Positions 13,101 through 23,543 of a DNA stretch of 64,000 nucleotides are shown here, piece by piece. The notes below the pieces were generated by a model that worked only from the letters and a program-made list of their open reading frames with translations, made no database searches and was not told the origin of the DNA. Numbering within the stretch: the first letter of the stretch is position 1; the number at the start of each line of letters is the position of its first letter. The position numbers and the translations under genes were made by a program. Source of the stretch: Blastomussa wellsi (taxonomy: Eukaryota > Cnidaria > Anthozoa > Scleractinia > Plerogyridae); contig OX393561.1 in NCBI GenBank assembly GCA_947652115.1, forward strand, positions 4,910,031 through 4,974,030, read 5' to 3'.

Positions 13101-14246
13101 AGAAACTTCTGCAGTAAATGTGCCAGCAACTTGTAGTGGCTGATTACTACCATATGAATACAACTTCTTGGAAGCTTTGCTCGACACACATTTAACCTTA
13201 TTGGCTTTCAAATCTTCCCACACATTGCGACCAATGACATTGCAACTAGCACCAGAATCAATAATCATTGTTACAGGCAAACCTCCTATTTTCACAGAAA
13301 TTTTGCCATCACTTGGAACATTTGAATCATCTGATATGCCAAATGCATACTCACAAACATCACTCTGCTGAACCTCGTCTTCCACTTGCCTCACATCATG
13401 GCGTCCACCACTCCTTCTTCTATTGCCTGCCCCACTCATTCCTCCAGCTCCTCGGCCTCGGCCACTATTTTGCTTCTTCTTCGTTTTACAAACAGCCTCA
13501 AAATGTCCTGTCCCATTACATTTCCTGCACTGTTTCCCTCTAGCTGGGCATCGGTGATCGTTAGCTTTGTGTCCTAGCCTTCCACAACAATAACATTTAA
13601 TATGGCTTGTGCTCGAATCTTCTTTGTGATCCACCTTTCCACCCACACTATTAACCTCGTTACTCGCATCGCTTGCTCCTTCGATCGAACGGGCCTGTTT
13701 CTCAGATTCTTCCATAGAACGGGCGATTTCTCTCAATTTTGGCAGAGTCAAGGCTTGACCCTTCTGAAGTAACTTTCGACGAAGCTCGTGTGACAAACAC
13801 TTACTAATCACTTGATCACGAATTTGCTCCTCCACAGCGTCCGCATCTCCGAATTCACATGTTTTAGCTTTCTGTCTCAATCTGGTCACAAACTGTTCGA
13901 CGGTTTCGTTGGCCAGTTGACTTGTTTCACGAAAACAAAGCCTTTCGTATGGAACATTTGCTTGCGGTTTGAAATATTTATTCAAGGTCGCCGTCGCTTT
14001 CCGATAGCTATCCGACCCTCCTTCTTCTTCTAACGTAAAATAGATATCTTGAACATCTGTTCCAGCGGTATGCAACAGTAGCGCCTTCTTCTGGTCGGCA
14101 TTTTTGACTCCTTTGCCCGTTGCATACAACTCGAAAGCTCGTAGCCATCTTTCCCAGCGTGCGGAGATACCAGCAGTTTCTGAGCAGTCAAATGACTTCA
14201 ATCCTTGTCCTGTATCGCTTAAATATACAGCTGACATCTCAAACAA
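10161..14246 (-). CDS. gag-pol: Gag-Pol polyprotein of gypsy-1
   Basis: One 1361-residue frame carries the full retrotransposon set. The gag region is followed by two zinc knuckles at about residues 215-250 (the second is canonical, CRKCNGTGHFEAVC). An aspartic protease has DSGA near 330. The reverse transcriptase catalytic box near 620 reads LDDVIV, preceded by the KLDLNSAYHQIEL motif. RNase H shows ADASPVGLGAVL near 768 and TDHKP further on. The integrase has the HHCC finger near 980-1015 and the D,D,E core (LVDYYSR, TDNGAQF near 1098, E near 1135). There is no chromodomain at the C-terminus. The fused single-frame gag-pol, motif order and shared primer-site motif with gypsy-2 fit a metazoan Ty3/gypsy lineage of Mag type; the clade name is inference. 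Confidence 0.95.
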   Translation of the reverse strand: MFEMSAVYLSDTGQGLKSFDCSETAGISARWERWLRAFELYATGKGVKNADQKKALLLHTAGTDVQDIYFTLEEEGGSDSYRKATATLNKYFKPQANVPYERLCFRETSQLANETVEQFVTRLRQKAKTCEFGDADAVEEQIRDQVISKCLSHELRRKLLQKGQALTLPKLREIARSMEESEKQARSIEGASDASNEVNSVGGKVDHKEDSSTSHIKCYCCGRLGHKANDHRCPARGKQCRKCNGTGHFEAVCKTKKKQNSGRGRGAGGMSGAGNRRRSGGRHDVRQVEDEVQQSDVCEYAFGISDDSNVPSDGKISVKIGGLPVTMIIDSGASCNVIGRNVWEDLKANKVKCVSSKASKKLYSYGSNQPLQVAGTFTAEVSVGEVVLSGVEFVVIENKGQALLGRVTAIALGVLKLGTPVQVNSLEASTDGAKGASSVLDKFPGCCEGIGKLEDFQLKIPVDPEVQPIAQTIRRVPYHLRDKLSDKLDELVELDIIEKVSGPSSWVSPVVVVPKPSGDIRLCVDMRQANMAVKRERHPIPTIDEVLQDLNQSKFFSKLDLNSAYHQIELSPESRDITTFGTHQGLYRYKRLMFGISCAPEMYQKVLGQVLQECEGVHNILDDVIVHAPTEEEHDKRFENVVRVLSSRGLTLNRDKCEFKMSHLVFMGHVLSARGIGPADVKVKAVVDAREPTSAAEVRSFLGLVNFTARFIPDLATVSAPLRQLTKNGEPFVWGPEQQKSFDELKKRLSSAETLGYFDKNAPTKVIADASPVGLGAVLVQQQGEELRVISYASRSLSDTERRYSQTEKEALAIVWSCERFHMYLYGADFELMTDHKPLECIFSPTSKTCARIERWLLRMQPYRFTVKYIPGPKNIADSLSRLLSPVPQSRDENETEEYVKWVAQESTPVALTTREIERASEHDLELKSVRECLLNGRWHAMEFKEYLPVRGELSAIGKLVLRGTRIVLPKQLRSQALKLAHEGHPGIVAMKQRLRTKVWWPGIDKEAEGVCKTCHGCQLVSQPPRPEPMVRTELPSAPWQHLAADLLGPLPSGDYVFVLVDYYSRFFEMEFTKSTTSEKIVSMLSKIFVTHGLPLSLRTDNGAQFVSDYFEKYLEENGIEHRRTTPLWPQANGEIERQNRSILKRLRIAQAEGRNWRSEMDDFLMMYRSTPHCTTGVSPAELLFGRRIRTKLPQLQELTVEDEVRDRDSERKEKGKVYGDSRRNAQESHIQEGDKVLLRQEKENKLSTTYKHSPFTVVQKNGNSVLVEADGVQYRRNVTHVKKYLEQDNVPQATSESSDTTEAQGVTLPSPSQELRESVKAPTGVQSGSTSILPLRPSRVRRPPIRFQDYDVGCVQLVPE

Positions 14247-14276
14247 ATCTAGTAACGACCTTCCTCGTCGCCAAAA

Positions 14277-14441
14277 TGTAGTATCTCACGGATTTAACCT
14301 TCGGATTTAACCAACGTACAAGAAACACTCTAAACAAACTCCATTGCAAGAGAGCACGTTTTACTAACACGTCAACATCTCATGCGCATGCTCCAATATA
14401 CATCTAATACGCATGCTCCGATATAAATGTAAAACACTACA
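14277..14441 (-). repeat. 5' LTR of gypsy-1
   Basis: This 165-bp repeat is upstream of gag-pol on the minus strand. The 30-base leader between it and the start codon holds the presumed primer binding site. Confidence 0.95.
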
Positions 14442-15205
14442 GGAGTGTGAGGACATTATACGATTCAGAATATCTTTAAAGTGAGGAAAAGATTTGGTCA
14501 CTCTAGCATCACGAGGAAGGCTGTTCCACAATTGGGCCCCGCTGTTTAAGGAAGTCAGTTCGGGGCTTAGGTAGAGCTAATCTATTTTCCTTGTCTCTGA
14601 GTTCGTATTCTGTATTGAATGGTATAAACAAATCTTTTAAGTACTGCGGCGTTAGCTTATTCAAGGTTTTAAACATTAGTTTCGCTTTTGTTTTTCCCGT
14701 CTGGTATATAGGTCACCCCACCGTAGATTTCAGCGAAGAGCGGTAGGACTAGAGTCATAACCAGATTTTGTGATAACCCTAATGGCGCGATTTTGAAGCT
14801 TTTGTAAGTTATCAGCTAATTCATTGCTGTGACCGCTAATTCATTGCTGAGACCGTCCCACACAGGTGAGCAGTAGTCAAAATAAGGTTCGATTAAAGCT
14901 CTATATATCAAAATAGCCGTCTCATCACAGATTAACGGCCTAATCCTTTTAAGTGCTCCTATACCAGAGGAAACAACCCTTGCTGTCTCGTTAATATGCT
15001 GAGACCAGGAGAGATTTTCGTCGATATGGATTCCCAGTGACTTAGTGTGACGAATCCTATTTATCAGCTCACCTTCGATATCAATGTTAATTGGCTCATT
15101 TAGCGTATTTGCGAGCCTCTGGCGCAAGCCTATTAACATTAATTCAGTTTTAGCTACGTTAAGGGTAAGTTTATTTGCGGTCAGCCAATTATGCAGGTTC
15201 GCAAG
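14442..15205 (-). mobile_element. Non-LTR retrotransposon (CR1/jockey-like LINE) remnant
   Basis: On the minus strand, 14816-15139 encodes a piece of the C-terminal half of a LINE reverse transcriptase. It shows the SLGIHIDENLSWSQHI and YFDYCSPVWDGLS motifs found after the palm in this superfamily. The adjoining bases continue the same protein in other frames, so the copy is broken. Its 3' end resumes at 9676-9801 across gypsy-1. The 5' part is missing; the remnant ends near a poly-C/poly-A tract at 15213-15238. Confidence 0.75.
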
Positions 15206-15212
15206 TTCGTGC

Positions 15213-15640
15213 CCCCCCCCCCCCCCAAAAAAAAAAAAGTGTATGATGATTGAGCCAACGGGTATTGATTTTGGCTTTTATGGTCTGAAATTGGGTATGG
15301 TTTTGGGGGAACAATTAAGAAAGCTTATATATAACATATTTTTCTGCTCAGTAACTTGGACGAGTAACTGATAAGAGAGAAAGAGAAATAGGTAAAATAT
15401 ATCATTTCAGCTAAGTTTTACCTAGCGGGTGTAAAACGGGTGTATATTTTCAAGGCCAGGTCTGAAACCGGGTATGGAATTTTGAGGCCAGGTCTGAAAA
15501 TGGTTCTGGAAAATAGCATGCAGTGGTCTGAAATAGGGTCTGGATTTGGCGATACGGGCGGCACACCCCCACCAAAAATTACAAGGAGTACCCCCCCCCC
15601 CCCCGGGCCAGATCCCAGATCCCTATAAGCTTGAAGTATC
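15213..15640 (+). repeat. Homopolymer tract and degenerate GGTCTGAAA repeat stretch
   Basis: A C-run followed by an A-run (15213-15238) leads into a stretch with several copies of GGTCTGAAA(C/T/A) plus GGGT(C/A)TGG. The stretch ends in another C-run at about 15589-15604. I see no reliable coding region. The C-runs may be misassembled. Confidence 0.5.
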
Positions 15641-16389
15641 TCGTTAAGCTCGAATAGATTTAAGAAGCGCAAGGAAATATCTTGAAATTCATATGAATGT
15701 ATAGAGTCCTTAACCCTCCCTTAAGCCGTTAATAGAATCACAAAGAGATTCTTCATAGACCAAAGTCAATATTACCGGTTCTTTGGTCTTAAAAACGAAG
15801 AAAGCTTCGCCGTTGGTTTTCTGTTCTTGCTTTTTTGGCCCCGATATCCAAGCCATGAAATCTTTTTTTTTCCTCTTTTTTTATTCTATTTATAATTGCT
15901 CTTTAAATCCATTGTTTTTCAAACATCAAATATGACCGTCATGTTCACTGTTCAGTTCACAGTGCAGGTGGCGTTTCTTTTTCAGCTGTACTTCCGAATA
16001 AAAATCTTTTCTGCGTGAAAACCTCTCCGAAACAAAAGGGTTCAACTTAATTCCAAAGCAGTAAAGTTTTTTTCACATATCACATACTAAAAAGTTGCAA
16101 TTTCAGTGTTTTTATAGTCGACATTTCATTGGTTCAAATCGAAAATGTTGGAATGTATTGTTCTCATACATGTAAAGATTTGTTCAAAGTTTCGGTGTTT
16201 TTTTTTTATTTTTCACAAAGCAACTTTACTTACGTGAGTCAATTAACTGAGTACGCAATGCAATACAAAACAATACAATACTAAACAGTTTCTTTTTATG
16301 ATTAATTAAGATCTATAAATTAAATTATCATTACTGGACATGAGGGAAAGAAGAAAATAATAGTGGAGGGGAAAAGAGGAGTCGGGATC
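15641..16389. other. A/T-rich noncoding stretch
   Basis: No gene, repeat border or splice-supported exon is visible between the GGTCTGAAA repeat stretch and the LINE remnant. Confidence 0.4.
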
Positions 16390-17055
16390 AAAGTTTGGGA
16401 GGAGGATTTTTCCCCACTAATTAATAAATATTCTCGAGGACGTATTTCTCGAGGACCTTATGAACAAAATCTTCAAGGATGAGAGCTTTGTTGTTTAACT
16501 TACTAGAGTAGATGTGATAGCACATGAATAAAGAAGTGTAGTTGATTTTTTGCCATATTCTTCTTAGTAAGAGAATATACCAAAAAGAATTTCCTCGATT
16601 CTCGGGCAGATCGAAGAAATATTTGTTATACACCTTATTCCAAAATGGCCGCTGATTTATGCACATACAAACTGGCCCTTGTTGCCTCGTTTAAGATAAA
16701 AGCTTAAAAACGAGGCAAGAAGGGCTAATTTGAATACCAACAAAAGAATATTAAGATGGTAGCCATTTTGGAATAAGGTGTATACTAAACCACAGGACCA
16801 CTTTTTTGTACAAATGCCTTAGAAAACGAGCAGTCAATAAATGTGTGATTAATGAATCTTTATTTCCACAGAGTACGCATTCATCGTCGTTTTTAGCACC
16901 ATATTTGAAGAGCTCTCTCTTAGTTACTACGATTCTATGGATAAATTTAAATTTGAATTCCAAGGCACAGCAAGAGCAGGTTGCCGTAGCGTACTGCCCG
17001 TGTGTTGTCGGTTTCCCTGTGGAGAGAAAGAGAACGCTCGCGTCCTTCAGGCGAA
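16390..17055 (-). mobile_element. LINE (L1/Tx1-like) reverse transcriptase C-terminal remnant
   Basis: On the minus strand, 16751-17125 encodes FKFIHRIVVTKRELFKYG followed by a CX2C...H finger (DDECVLCGNKDSLITHLL). This is characteristic of the C-terminal zinc-binding region of L1/Tx1-type LINEs. The frame is cut by the inverted-repeat element at 16627-16784, and related coding resumes at 16421-16626 (FVHKVLEKYVLENIY end). The rest of the element is absent. The right edge meets the duplicated block. Confidence 0.7.
16627..16784. mobile_element. 158-bp MITE with perfect 23-bp terminal inverted repeats
   Basis: The left end begins TATACACCTTATTCC and the right end is its exact inverted complement for 23 bases. 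A TA target duplication may be part of the ends. The element sits inside the reading frame of the LINE remnant, so it inserted after that LINE. Confidence 0.88.
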
Positions 17056-17574
17056 GGCGCGTATGTGCCAAAGTTGTAGGAGTGTTTCTCAGACATATCT
17101 TTTGTCTAACGGGGCTGTAATCCACATGTTTTCCATACCCCGAGAGCAGAGAACTGTTTTACTGCTTGTCATACATCTTGAAAAACTTTTTTGTTTCATG
17201 AAAATAATAAAATTAACCTGTTAGCAAGATCAGCACTTGTTAAAAATATGAATTTAGAATTCTGATGTATCGCTGATCAAGAGGGCAGAATGCTAGTATC
17301 CTATCTGCTTTTATTATATAATTCACAGATATTTCTTCTCTCCATGTATAATGGTTCCATTTTTACGTTATAACAGGTAAAATGAAAGCGGCTCATCAGA
17401 AACGTGCATGTTAGCCGCACATTCTTTGGCCCTTTTAATGTACTTTTCATCGTTTATTGTAATTTATTCAGTTATATCCTTTTCAGTTTTAATTGGATTT
17501 AAAATGCTTTAGCTCCAGGGAAAATGAGGGTTGACATTTCAGGGTTTTCTTTTTTAAGGCGGAAAAAGCGATTA

Positions 17575-17681
17575 AAATTTCTGCTATGTATAAAATATTC
17601 ATTGCTTTAGATCTTAACTTATCATTAGATATGAGAATTTTATCAGTCGTCTGAAAACTTCCTCGAAGTCAACAGCGAATC
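17575..17681 (+). promoter_or_regulatory. Promoter and noncoding first exon of pseudogene B
   Basis: The TTTCTGCT-like box, TATAAAATA (17589-17597) and the leader exon ending before GTAAGTATA at 17682 are nearly identical to gene A. The promoter looks intact although the coding sequence is broken, so a noncoding or truncated transcript is possible. Confidence 0.65.
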
Positions 17682-18492
17682 GTAAGTATAAGATTTCTTT
17701 TTTACCATTTCAAAGTACTTTGAAATAGAAATTGCGCTCTCGTTTTCCATTTATTAATGGCATGTGTTCGCATATACACTAGTGGGACTTGCAAGAAACA
17801 GAAATAAATCGCGAAACCTTCGCTAAATGACTTTCTGGTATAGATTGACTGTGGCTTCATGCAGGTACTCGGAATGGCGAGCTGTCGTGTTTTGAGCCTC
17901 AAATGTTTGCATTTCATTAGTTTACTTTATATGAAGCGTATAGCTTATTACATTCAATGAAAGAACCTTGTGCATCGATGCATCCTTTTTCTTTACGGCT
18001 CTGGATTTAGCCAAGTTTCATGTCCCTGAGGACATGATACAGTCTCGGACCACTACAGTCGTGTACTGACACGACTGTTCCATGTATGTTATTACATTTT
18101 GAACTTCGAGGAAAGGGCATTTTTGGCAATTCAGATTGAGCATATGGGCATGGTTTGAGCAACGATCTTCTTAGGCTTTCATCTAGTAAACATGTCTGGC
18201 AACTTTTCCTTTTGATTTCCGTGAGTCGATCAACGGTGGTGACCGCTGCAACGTTGTCTTGCAATGATGTTTCAGCTACACCATGTCCGCTGCATACGAT
18301 AAACGTGACGTTATAATGTTGCCGTGTTTTTCAACAGCCACTGCACCATCTTGGATTTTGTATTTTGTGAAAGGAGTACGCTTTCCTGGCTTTCTTCTCT
18401 GTTGCGAGATAAGATTAAAATTAAGATTTAGATCCACTCCTTATTAACACTGTTTATTTTCCACTTTCAGAAATTTTGACATTGAAGTAATA

Positions 18493-18823
18493 ATGTTTAT
18501 CGCCCTGTTGTAGACTTTGTTATTTGGAGCAACGATATGTATGGGAGTACCGGGGGACACTAGTGACGCGAAAGGCATGATAGCTGAGTACTTGCGCGAC
18601 TTATATCATAAGCGAGGCAACTCCTCTGAGTGGAAAGATGAAGAGATATCTGTCAACGACATCGGCGAAACAGAAAATGAAGGTTTGCGAATCTTGAAAT
18701 AAGAACGAAGACTAATTCGCTCCGACGAAGGGCTAACGCTCGAAACGTCAGCACTTGAATCTCTTTACGGTGGCCAATTGACATTATCAACCCAGTTGAT
18801 AAAACCAAATTATATTGTTATAC

Positions 18824-18868
<45 letters not shown>

Positions 18869-19701
18869 CTATCAATTTCACGTAGTTAACCAAAATACAA
18901 AATCAGAAAAATGAAAAAAATGCAACGATGCCTTAAATTAAATTTGTAATGGCTGAAATACATTCCTGGTTAAAGGGACTCTCCTTATACAGGGCGAAAC
19001 ATGGCAATCGAGCATGACGGGTGACACCTGATGGTGAAATAATTTCCCTTCATCTTGTCGCATGCTTTATACGTTTGTGTCACACTGAAGATGTCCGATC
19101 CCAGGAAACAGAAAGTCCGAAATGTTCTCTTAAGATAATGATTGAATTTCATATGGCTCACAATAAGTTATTTTCTGACATGAACACACGTTATGCTCCT
19201 CACGGAAAAGAAAGCTTTGCAATTAAGCTGGAAGAGGTAGAATATCCAGGCAATCGCCCTTATTGAAAACGTAATTCATTTTGTTAAGAATAACGGCTAG
19301 CTATATTTTGTGTCGTTCCCTTTGATTTCCAGTTTGCATTTTTTCTTCTTTACGACAGGAGACCTCACCGTGAGATCAGGAAGGTCCTTCTGCAGAAGGC
19401 AGTCTATGATTATTAAATTTTCTGACGTTCTTGGAGCTGACAACCCGTACATTGCCCCGAAAAAATTTGAAGCATATCGCTGTACTGGAGAGTGTCCATA
19501 TCCCATGCCAGCTCACATGAAACCAACAATGCATGCCGTTATACAGAGGTTGATGAAGGAGGCTGAGAAAAAAAATGGCCAGCACCCTGCTGTGTGCCCA
19601 TAGCATTGAAACCTCTCAGTGTCTTATACTATGATAAAGACAAGCAACTCAAAATTGACGACCTACCCAATATGTATGTGGATAGCTGTGGATGTCCCTA
19701 A
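18493..19701 (+). pseudogene. Broken duplicate of the gene A ligand (B)
   Basis: Exon counterparts are 18493-18682 and 19359-19701, with splice sites kept. There are two clear lesions. A TAG at codon 7 (18511-18513) lies inside the signal peptide. A net 2-base insertion at the A-run near 19567-19575 shifts frame just before the CC pair and stops at the next TAG. Downstream of the shift the third frame still resembles A up to CGC, but the last codon gives proline rather than arginine. The cystine-knot half upstream of the shift (SFCRRQSM, APKKFEAYRCTGEC) is well preserved, so inactivation is recent relative to the duplication. An in-frame ATG after the stop (18541) would lack most of the signal peptide. 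Confidence 0.85.
18708..18880 (+). mobile_element. Penelope-like terminal-repeat fragment with hammerhead-like motif
   Basis: The fragment contains CCGACGA at 18722-18728, a small hairpin with a TAAC loop, then CGAAACGTCAG at 18741-18751. This is followed by about 110 bases shared with 51569-51730, including GTTGATAAAACCAAATTAT and CCGACGCAGCACCACAG. It lies in the intron of pseudogene B and is absent from the A intron, so it inserted after the block duplication. The core matches a hammerhead ribozyme pattern except for C in place of the usual U in CUGANGA. Confidence 0.55.
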
Positions 19702-19798
19702 ACATACTTTCATAAAGAAGACATTTTTATGACGATAGATTAGCCTTTGGTGCGTCTAGAGCCGATGTGAATTTTGATACAGTGGCTATTTTGACACT

Positions 19799-19804
19799 AA
19801 TAAA
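19799..19804 (+). terminator. Poly(A) signal of pseudogene B
   Basis: AATAAA in a 3' flank closely matching that of gene A. Confidence 0.55.
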
Positions 19805-19899
19805 TTAACTGGAATAAGCACACTTGATACTTGTCTTGTTTCTTTTCCTCTGGCCTATTCTTACTTGGTGAAAAATATATCATTATCCGTCATCTGCGC

Positions 19900-20810
19900 A
19901 TGACAAATATCCTACGAAATACCTAAGTGACGACAAAGTGTTGCAAAACGCCGCTTGCCCCCAGCTTTTCTTGCTGTAAATGTGCTTTGATAACCTTTTT
20001 TTATAAATAGAAAATAATTAATAACAATTAATAATAAAACAACCGATCCTGTTCAACCTTACGGAGCATCTTCGATCTGTTTTAGCCAACTCGGCTTATC
20101 AGGAGATATTCCGCCCGATTTCGCAGGATAATTGAAGACGTGCTAGTAACTCTGGGCCCTCTTTTACTGCTGCTGTTCTGGGGAACTAAGGCTAACCACA
20201 AGTGCTTCCTTCGAATTGACTTAGCATTTTCTCAAAAGATAGTCAGACTTGCTCTTCTTGGAAAACAATTGCTGTTTGAAAAGAATCTGCCAAACCGTTT
20301 CCTTTAAATTTGCTTGGAGTATTTCAACAACATTTCTGAATATTTTCCTCTTGCTGTTTGGAAAATATTGCTAATGATAGTAGTAATGCGAATCATATTC
20401 CTTTTCAAATGCGAAATTTCCAATGTAAACCACCAATATGCGGTTTTTTTCACTAAAGAAAACGTTACTTCATTGCCAAACAATGAGCGACTGAGCTCAC
20501 AATACACAGAGCATAATGATCTTTACGCCTCTTTTTTTTTCCCACGTGCACGTTCTCAACGTCACTGTAACAATTTTAGAACCAACAAGATTCTATTTTT
20601 CTTTTTGCACACGAGAAACCTTGAAGCCTGCCCGGGGCATGTTTTTCAACACGTTTACTGACATTTGTTCAATTACACCTGTCTGTAGCGAGATTCAACA
20701 CCGATCTTACAAAGCTCACTCCACTCTGCAAGTAAGACATCTATTGTTTCGCGATTCGCTAAAGTTCTTTCAAAAGTTACCTACGCCCTGTAGAATTTTC
20801 AGCCATAAAG
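19900..20810. other. Duplicated 3' flank without genes
   Basis: Corresponds to 2600-3700 of copy 1, with the fold-back repeat partly deleted. No coding region is supported. Confidence 0.5.
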
Positions 20811-20811
20811 C

Positions 20812-21075
20812 CATGGGAAGAAGAGGCAGCTCATAGAGTAAAATGGCAGGGTCTGCTGAGGAAGGCCATGTTAGCCGTTGAAGAGCAGCGTCAGCAAGAA
20901 TATCAGCATGCACATGCCCGACCACACTCGGCAGCTACTTCAAGCAGTTTCCAATGCAACAACTGCCAGCGTTACTGCAGATCCCGATCGGGTCTGATTG
21001 CCCACATGAGAGCCTGTTTAAGATAGGCCTCAACTTATTGCAAGACAGTCATCTTCGGCAACGAAGGACAGCCAT
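20812..21075 (+). mobile_element. LINE 3' remnant encoding a C-terminal zinc-finger tail
   Basis: One frame, about 20821-21027, reads through a basic/glutamine-rich stretch into FQCNNCQRYCRSRSGLIAHM followed by RACLR and a stop. This C2H2-like tail is seen at the end of some LINE proteins. ATTATTATTATATATAAG follows as a likely 3' end. There is no counterpart in copy 1 of the duplication. Confidence 0.5.
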
Positions 21076-21554
21076 TATTATTATATATAAGCCTTTTCAA
21101 TGACCCGGCAATTGGCAATGACGTCTCAAAAATATTTTCCCGGAGACTCGCACTCTGTCAGAAGCAAAACAGGTACTGAGTTGCAAAATACCAATCTCGT
21201 GATTGGTGAATTTGACGAACGCTTTGGGAATTGAAAGCAAATGCAAACATGAAATCCTTGCACCCTCATCGATGCCCCTTCTGTTCGTAATTGATTTACT
21301 ATATAGAAGAAAAGCCTCTGTTTAAAACAGTCATAAGTCATTTTTGATCAAAACCGCCAACCACAATAATTTATATGTTTTATATATCGAATTAAAAAGG
21401 AGAGGGCATGTGCTCTCTGATCTTCATGACAATACATTAGGACAGATCACAACTCCAAATATGTGGGAGAGATGACATCATCGTTTATTCCGTCTGTCCA
21501 CTGTCGTTATCAAAGCTTAAAAATTGGGACTGCCAATCGGCTAATTACCTGTCA

Positions 21555-21659
21555 TTCTCTGCTCTGTAATAAAATATTCAGCGCCATTGCACTTGACTTA
21601 TAATATAGGGAGACTTGATCAGCCGCACTTAAGACACCTACCCGGAAGCCCATAGCTAA
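21555..21659 (+). promoter_or_regulatory. Promoter and leader exon of pseudogene D
   Basis: Counterpart of the gene C promoter: TCTGCTCTGTAATAAAATATTC followed by a leader exon ending before GTAAGTAT at 21660. The first of the two overlapping donors in C has mutated here (GGTAAG to GCTAAG), but the conserved second donor is kept. Confidence 0.55.
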
Positions 21660-21935
21660 GTAAGTATCAATCTTGTCTGCGAGTTAATGTACAACTTTTA
21701 TTGGTTTACGTTTCGTTATACATGTAGTTTATTGGATTCATAGGGCCGGGGAAGCCTAACGTTATGTCTCCCTTTAATTTAAAAAGCATGTAACTTTTTG
21801 TGTTCGCGCGAAATCGAAGTCCTCGGCCGCTAAAATTTACAAAGTCGATGATCGAATTATACGAATACAGAAGTCCTCGGCCGCTAAAATTTACAAAGTC
21901 GATGATCGAATTATAAGAATACAGATATTAATTAA

Positions 21936-22265
21936 ATGTTCATAACGGTGAACAGGGATGGCGAAGTGCTGAGAGCGCTTGCCACCCATGAATGTGGCGC
22001 GGGTTCAATCCCCGGCCATACCCAGCGTCATATGTGGCTTGAGTTTGTTGTTGGTTCTCGTACTTGTTACGAGGGTTTTTCCCCGCAGGTCCTTCACTTT
22101 TCCTCCCTTCACAAAGGCCAATACATCTTAAGCCACATTCAGCTAGGGCCACAGGTTTATCAATAGCACGACTGTTTCGTGCTGCCCTCGAGCTCTTTAA
22201 ACAATGCCGATTTGATTTGACTTGGTTTGATTTGAGCGATACACTATAGGAATAGGAATAAAGAA
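21936..22265 (+). repeat. tRNA-derived SINE, second copy in the duplication
   Basis: The tRNA-like head is better preserved than at 4505: GGATGGCGAAGTGCTGAGAG as the A-box side and GCGGGTTCAATCCCCGG as the B-box side. The T/G-rich body and AATAGGAATAAAGAAC end are the same. Confidence 0.65.
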
Positions 22266-22445
22266 CAAAAACAGACAAAACAATCGGCTCAACCTCATGC
22301 GATCCCCAACAGACAATGTTAAGTACTTAATGCCTGGTTCCAAGTGAACCAGTGAGTTTTGTTCCACCGAGACTCTCTTATTTTTTTGCTGAGGGAAACT
22401 GATGTCAATATTAATGAGAACAGAGGGATTCTTTTAATAACCCTT

Positions 22446-22645
22446 NNNNNNNNNNNNNNNNNNNNNNNNNNNNNNNNNNNNNNNNNNNNNNNNNNNNNNN
22501 NNNNNNNNNNNNNNNNNNNNNNNNNNNNNNNNNNNNNNNNNNNNNNNNNNNNNNNNNNNNNNNNNNNNNNNNNNNNNNNNNNNNNNNNNNNNNNNNNNNN
22601 NNNNNNNNNNNNNNNNNNNNNNNNNNNNNNNNNNNNNNNNNNNNN
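22446..22645. other. Assembly gap (200 N)
   Basis: There are exactly 200 unknown bases, a conventional gap size, so the true length may differ. Frames read across it are not meaningful. Confidence 1.
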
Positions 22646-23543
22646 AATGTTGTGGTGGTCTACCCCTTGTACTTGGTCTTTCCAAGGATACTTGGCTTTT
22701 CTTGCAACGCTGAACAAAGCACACCCTGCACTCAAGTTTACCATGGAAGTAGCAATCAATGGTAAACTACCTTTCATCGGGATGGAACTTATGAAGATGG
22801 GTAGCCAAGTTAGAACATGCGTCCACAGGAAAACTACAAATAAGGGCCTCCTTCTCCATTACCAGAGCCACGTGGACAACAGGTATAAACGATCTCTTCT
22901 AACGACTATGTTAAATCGCGCACATCGACTCTCATCTTCACCTGATCTTTTCGCTGCCGAATGTGATAACTTGAAAGAGATCTTTCTCAAGCTTAAGTAC
23001 CCTGAGAGACTCATTAACTGTACAATCACCAGATTCATCGAGTCGCAAAACCGAGAACAAGCGCTTGATTCTCAAGTTAATAAGCCCGTTCGGATTATTA
23101 TACCCTTTAAAGATCAGCGGTCAGCCGACTTAGTACGAAAACAGCTCTCTGATCTCGCGAAGAAAATTAACAGCGACTTGCGCCCAGTGTTTACAAGCAA
23201 GAAAATTGCTGATGAGATTAAAGTGACGGAACCCAAACCACCTCTTGTTAACGAACAATGCGTTGTGTATGAATTTAAATGTGATCTGCGCGACGCAGAT
23301 TATGTCGGCTATACGTGCCGACACCTATTTCAGCGCATTAATGAGCACAAACATTCTGTCATTGGCAAACACCTGCAGGACGTACACAATCTGAGGAACA
23401 AAGATCTTCGTGACCAATTTACAATCCTCAAGAAATGCCGTCGGAAGCTGGATTGCTTGATTTACGAAATGCTGTTCATCAAAGACAGAAAACCAACACT
23501 TAACACTCAATCGGACTCCATCAAAGCAAAACATTTTATTTGA
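22646..23543 (+). CDS. Penelope-like polyprotein, C-terminal part with GIY-YIG endonuclease
   Basis: About 298 residues read from the gap edge to the stop. The first 110 residues (NGKLPFIGMEL, GLLLHYQSHVDNRYKRSLL, RAHRLSS) match the region following the reverse transcriptase palm in Penelope-like elements. The last 100 contain the GIY-YIG nuclease core, with VVYEFKC, DADYVGYTCRHLFQRINEHK and a KHLQDVHN stretch. In this family the nuclease is thought to nick the target for reverse transcription. The palm with the catalytic aspartates is not visible; it lies in or before the gap, or is missing. No stop or frameshift is seen in the visible part. Confidence 0.8.

Larger units (their letters stand above)
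9802..14441 (-). mobile_element. Complete Ty3/gypsy LTR retrotransposon (gypsy-1)
   Basis: The element is 4640 bp with two 165-bp LTRs that I read as identical. They begin TGTAG and end ACTACA, and the element is flanked by the 5-bp target duplication GGAGT (9797-9801 and 14442-14446). Next to the 5' LTR (high-coordinate side), the minus strand reads TTTTGGCGACGAGGA, the probable primer binding site; the same TGGCGACGAGGA lies at this position in the second gypsy element. A purine-rich tract (AAAGAAGGGAGGAA on the minus strand) abuts the 3' LTR. A single uninterrupted gag-pol frame fills the interior. Identical LTRs and an open frame indicate a recent insertion. Confidence 0.95.
17055..22335. 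repeat. Segmental duplication, copy 2 (pseudogenes B and D)
   Basis: Collinear with 115-4945; it contains the counterparts of gene A (B, broken) and of the promoter, leader and SINE of gene C (D). The copy is then interrupted by a Penelope-like element, and the match resumes at 23780-24270. Both genes in this copy are disabled, while both in copy 1 look intact. Confidence 0.85.
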
